Shown one piece after another: positions 61,781-64,000 of a stretch of DNA of 64,000 nt (the first letter of the stretch is position 1; each line of letters starts with the position of its first letter). The position numbers were made by a program, and so were the translations under genes. The stretch spans positions 4,907 through 68,906 of the forward strand of contig JBJXHG010000190.1 of the NCBI GenBank assembly GCA_046160865.1, written 5' to 3'. Origin of the DNA: JBJXHG01 sp046160865. Its GTDB lineage: Bacteria; Planctomycetota; UBA1135; GCA-002686595. The notes below the pieces were generated by a model. It was not told the origin of the DNA and did no database searches. It saw only the letters and a program-made list of their open reading frames with translations.

Positions 61781-64000
61781 GTGGGCGACCTCCCCGCGAC
61801 GCGCTTCTTCCGCGGCGGCGCGACGGGAGCGACCGGCGGGGCGAGCTCGCGCGCGATCCACGGGCCCGTGATCGAGTGCTCGTCGCGCGCGAGTTCCGCG
61901 GGCGTGCCGCGCGCGATGATGCGTCCGCCCGCTTGACCGCCGGCGGGTCCGAGTTCGACGAGCTCGTCGCACACCGCGAGCAGGGCCGTGTGGTGCTCGA
62001 TCACGACGACGGCGGCACCGCTGGCCGCGAGGCGGTCGAGCACGCGCACGAGATAGCCGACGTCCGATAGCGCGAGGCCCGTCGTCGGCTCGTCGAGCAC
62101 GATCGCCGTCTTGCCATGCGTGCCGACTTGGAAGAGCTCGGTCGCGAGCTTCAAGCGCTGCGCCTCGCCCCCCGACAGCGTCGTCGAGCTCTGGCCGAGC
62201 TGCAGATAGCCGAGGCCGACGTCGCACAACGTTTTCGCGATGGTCGCGATCTTCGGCTGGTGCTCGAAGAACTCCTGCGCCTCCTCGGCCGTGAGCTGCA
62301 GCGCTTCGGCGATCGAGAGGTTGCGGAACTTGATCTCGAGCACTTCCGGCGCGTAGCGCGTGCCGTCGCACTCCTCGCACGTCAGCCACAAGTCAGCGAG
62401 GAATTGCATCTCGACCTGCGTCGCGCCGCGCCCTTCGCACGCCGGGCAGCGCCCCTTCGTGCCGTTGAACGAGAAACGGCCCGCATCGAAGCCGCGCAAA
62501 CGTGCATCGGGCGTGCGCGCGTAGAGCTCGCGCAGCGGATCCATCAAGCCGGTGTACGTGGCCGGTACGCTAGCCGGCGTGCGGCCGATGGGGCTCGCAT
62601 CCGCGACGACGACGCGCACGCCCCCGCCGTGCGGTCCGGCGAGACTCTTCCAGCGGCCGGCGGGCGCTTCTCCGTGCAGTGCCGGCACGAGCGTGTCGAG
62701 CACGAGCGTGCTCTTGCCGGACCCCGACGGTCCGCAGACGCCCGTGATCGCGCCGAACGCGAACGCGAAGTCGACGTCCTTGAGATTGTTGTGCTTCGCC
62801 CCGCGCAGGACGATCCGTTCCGTGGCGCGCGCAGTTCGCGCGTCACGCAGCTCGCGTTTCGGCGCGAGCTCGCCGCGCAGAGCGCGGGCGGTGAGCGACG
62901 TCGGGTGCCGCGCGACGTCGGCCGGCTTTCCGACCGCAACGATGTGGCCGCCGTGCCGGCCGGCGCCCGGCCCGAGGTCGACGAGCCAATCGGCGCGTTG
63001 CATGAGGTGCGAGTCGTGCTCGACGACGATCACCGTGTTGCCTTGGTTCGAAAGGTCGCGCAGTGCGTCGGTCAACGCGTCGACATCGCGCGGGTGCAGC
63101 CCCACGGTCGGCTCGTCCAGGACGTAACACACGCCGACGAGGCGCGAGCCCAAGCTCGCGGACAGCCGCACACGCCGCGCTTCGCCGCCGGAAAGCGTGC
63201 TGGTCGAACGGTCGAGCGAGAGATACCCGAGTCCGACGCGCACGAGCAGCGCGAGGCGCGAGCGCACTTCTTCCAGCACGGGGGCAACGGCTTGCACGCG
63301 TGCCGAGCGCGTGCCGAGCGCCTCGGCCCATTGCAGTGCTTCCGCTACCGACGCGCGCAGCAGTTCGGGCATGCGCTTCTTGCCGAGCGTCGCCGCGCGC
63401 GCTGCCGGCCCGAGACGCTCGCCTTGGCACGCCGAGCACGTGCGTCGCGCCATCACCCGCTCGAGGATCGCCGACCATTCCGGATCCTCGGTCTTGGCGT
63501 GCCACGCGTCGACGTGACCGCACAGCCCGGGCCAGCCCGATTCGAACTCCTCTTCGATCTGCGCGTTCTCGGTGGTGCGCTCTTGCCGAACTCGGTAGCT
63601 CGGTCGCGAGCCGGTGCCGTACGCGATGAGCGCACGCTGTGCATCCGACAGATCGCGCCACGGCAGATCGAGTGCGATCTTGTGCACCTTCGCGACGCTA
63701 CGCAGCAGCATCTCGTAGTAGCCCTTGCCCTTGACGAGATAGCGCGCCAACTTCCCGTCGAGCGCGCCGTCGTAGACCGAGAGCTCCGGGTGTTGGACGA
63801 GCAGCTCGGCGTCGCACTGTGCGCGCTCGCCGAGTCCGTCGCACTCGGGACATGCGCCGACGTGCGTGTTGAAAGAGAAGTGGCGTGGCTCGAGCGCACC
63901 GCTGATCGCGAAGCCGCAGCGCGTGCACGCTCCGCTCGCGCTGTACTCGCTGCGCGGCGGCGCCGCATCGGCACCCTTGCGCGCGACCTTGTCGGTGTGG
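61777..64000 (-). CDS. uvrA: Excinuclease ABC subunit A (UvrA family), 5' end off window
   Basis: 740 residues of a UvrA-family ABC ATPase are visible; the N-terminus lies beyond the right edge. The first zinc finger is represented by CTRCGF...CPECDGLG. Signature LSGGE occurs twice, Walker B-type VLDEPTVGLHPRD and VLDEPTTGLALSD follow, and the second Walker A is GPSGSGKST. The second zinc module is CPACEGRG...CEEC. The details differ from E. coli UvrA, so it may be a class II/III paralogue rather than the housekeeping enzyme. It leads an operon with XPB, its partner and thiE. Confidence 0.9.
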   Translation of the reverse strand, partial: HTDKVARKGADAAPPRSEYSASGACTRCGFAISGALEPRHFSFNTHVGACPECDGLGERAQCDAELLVQHPELSVYDGALDGKLARYLVKGKGYYEMLLRSVAKVHKIALDLPWRDLSDAQRALIAYGTGSRPSYRVRQERTTENAQIEEEFESGWPGLCGHVDAWHAKTEDPEWSAILERVMARRTCSACQGERLGPAARAATLGKKRMPELLRASVAEALQWAEALGTRSARVQAVAPVLEEVRSRLALLVRVGLGYLSLDRSTSTLSGGEARRVRLSASLGSRLVGVCYVLDEPTVGLHPRDVDALTDALRDLSNQGNTVIVVEHDSHLMQRADWLVDLGPGAGRHGGHIVAVGKPADVARHPTSLTARALRGELAPKRELRDARTARATERIVLRGAKHNNLKDVDFAFAFGAITGVCGPSGSGKSTLVLDTLVPALHGEAPAGRWKSLAGPHGGGVRVVVADASPIGRTPASVPATYTGLMDPLRELYARTPDARLRGFDAGRFSFNGTKGRCPACEGRGATQVEMQFLADLWLTCEECDGTRYAPEVLEIKFRNLSIAEALQLTAEEAQEFFEHQPKIATIAKTLCDVGLGYLQLGQSSTTLSGGEAQRLKLATELFQVGTHGKTAIVLDEPTTGLALSDVGYLVRVLDRLAASGAAVVVIEHHTALLAVCDELVELGPAGGQAGGRIIARGTPAELARDEHSITGPWIARELAPPVAPVAPPRKKRVAGRSPT

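Overview
The window is a GC-rich (roughly two-thirds G+C), gene-dense bacterial chromosome segment. It holds about 57 protein genes, one tRNA-Leu and very little intergenic DNA. Many neighbouring genes overlap by 1-4 bases (ATGA/GTGA/TGATG). GTG and TTG starts are common. Several features fit an environmental Planctomycetota lineage: a eukaryote-type UDP-sugar pyrophosphorylase, a fused membrane/spermidine-synthase protein, HEAT-repeat lipoproteins, a secreted propeller protein and an XPB helicase pair. This is inference from gene content; Acidobacteriota or Myxococcota-like lineages are not excluded.

Layout. 1-4735 (minus) is a metal-type RND efflux locus: outer-membrane factor, dienelactone-hydrolase-like protein, His-rich secreted protein, and an adaptor running off the left edge. 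5183-9055 (plus) holds a HEAT lipoprotein, an LPG-synthase-like membrane protein, a PfkB kinase and an RNA 2',3'-cyclic phosphodiesterase. 9155-11554 is a zinc-ribbon/Ser-Thr kinase/TPR receptor. 12733-16627 is recA-alaS. 16696-22561 is the classical lipid cluster rpmF-plsX-fabH-fabD-fabG-acpP-fabF. 22691-26402 holds a small unknown gene, a UDP-sugar pyrophosphorylase, ddl and dapB (precursor supply and peptidoglycan/lysine steps). tRNA-Leu(CAA), a histidine-phosphotransfer-like protein and a NifU-like protein follow. 27753-29410 is a secreted propeller-like gene behind a cobalamin riboswitch. 32137-35533 is sdhCAB. 39452-44899 (minus) runs purM to a fused spermidine-synthase-like protein. 45619-49596 (plus) is dxr-rseP-ubiA. 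51708-56378 (minus) is thiL-tsaE-tolC-HEAT. 57242 to the right edge (minus) is uvrA-XPB-XPB partner-thiE.

The most interesting non-coding content is: (i) a family of about 181-bp palindromic elements with long terminal inverted repeats, four copies at 4846, 27569, 29487 and 49631; (ii) a minus-strand cobalamin riboswitch at about 29205-29400, with its own promoter and a 9-bp anti-Shine-Dalgarno, in front of an uncharacterised secreted protein; two oppositely oriented copies of the repeat bracket that whole unit; (iii) a separate 157-bp imperfect palindrome at 3252; (iv) a candidate terminated small RNA at about 39364-39467; (v) an 8-unit 30/32-bp tandem array at 56977.

The most interesting gene arrangement is uvrA overlapping an XPB-type helicase and its helicase-associated partner, which looks like a single repair-related transcription unit.
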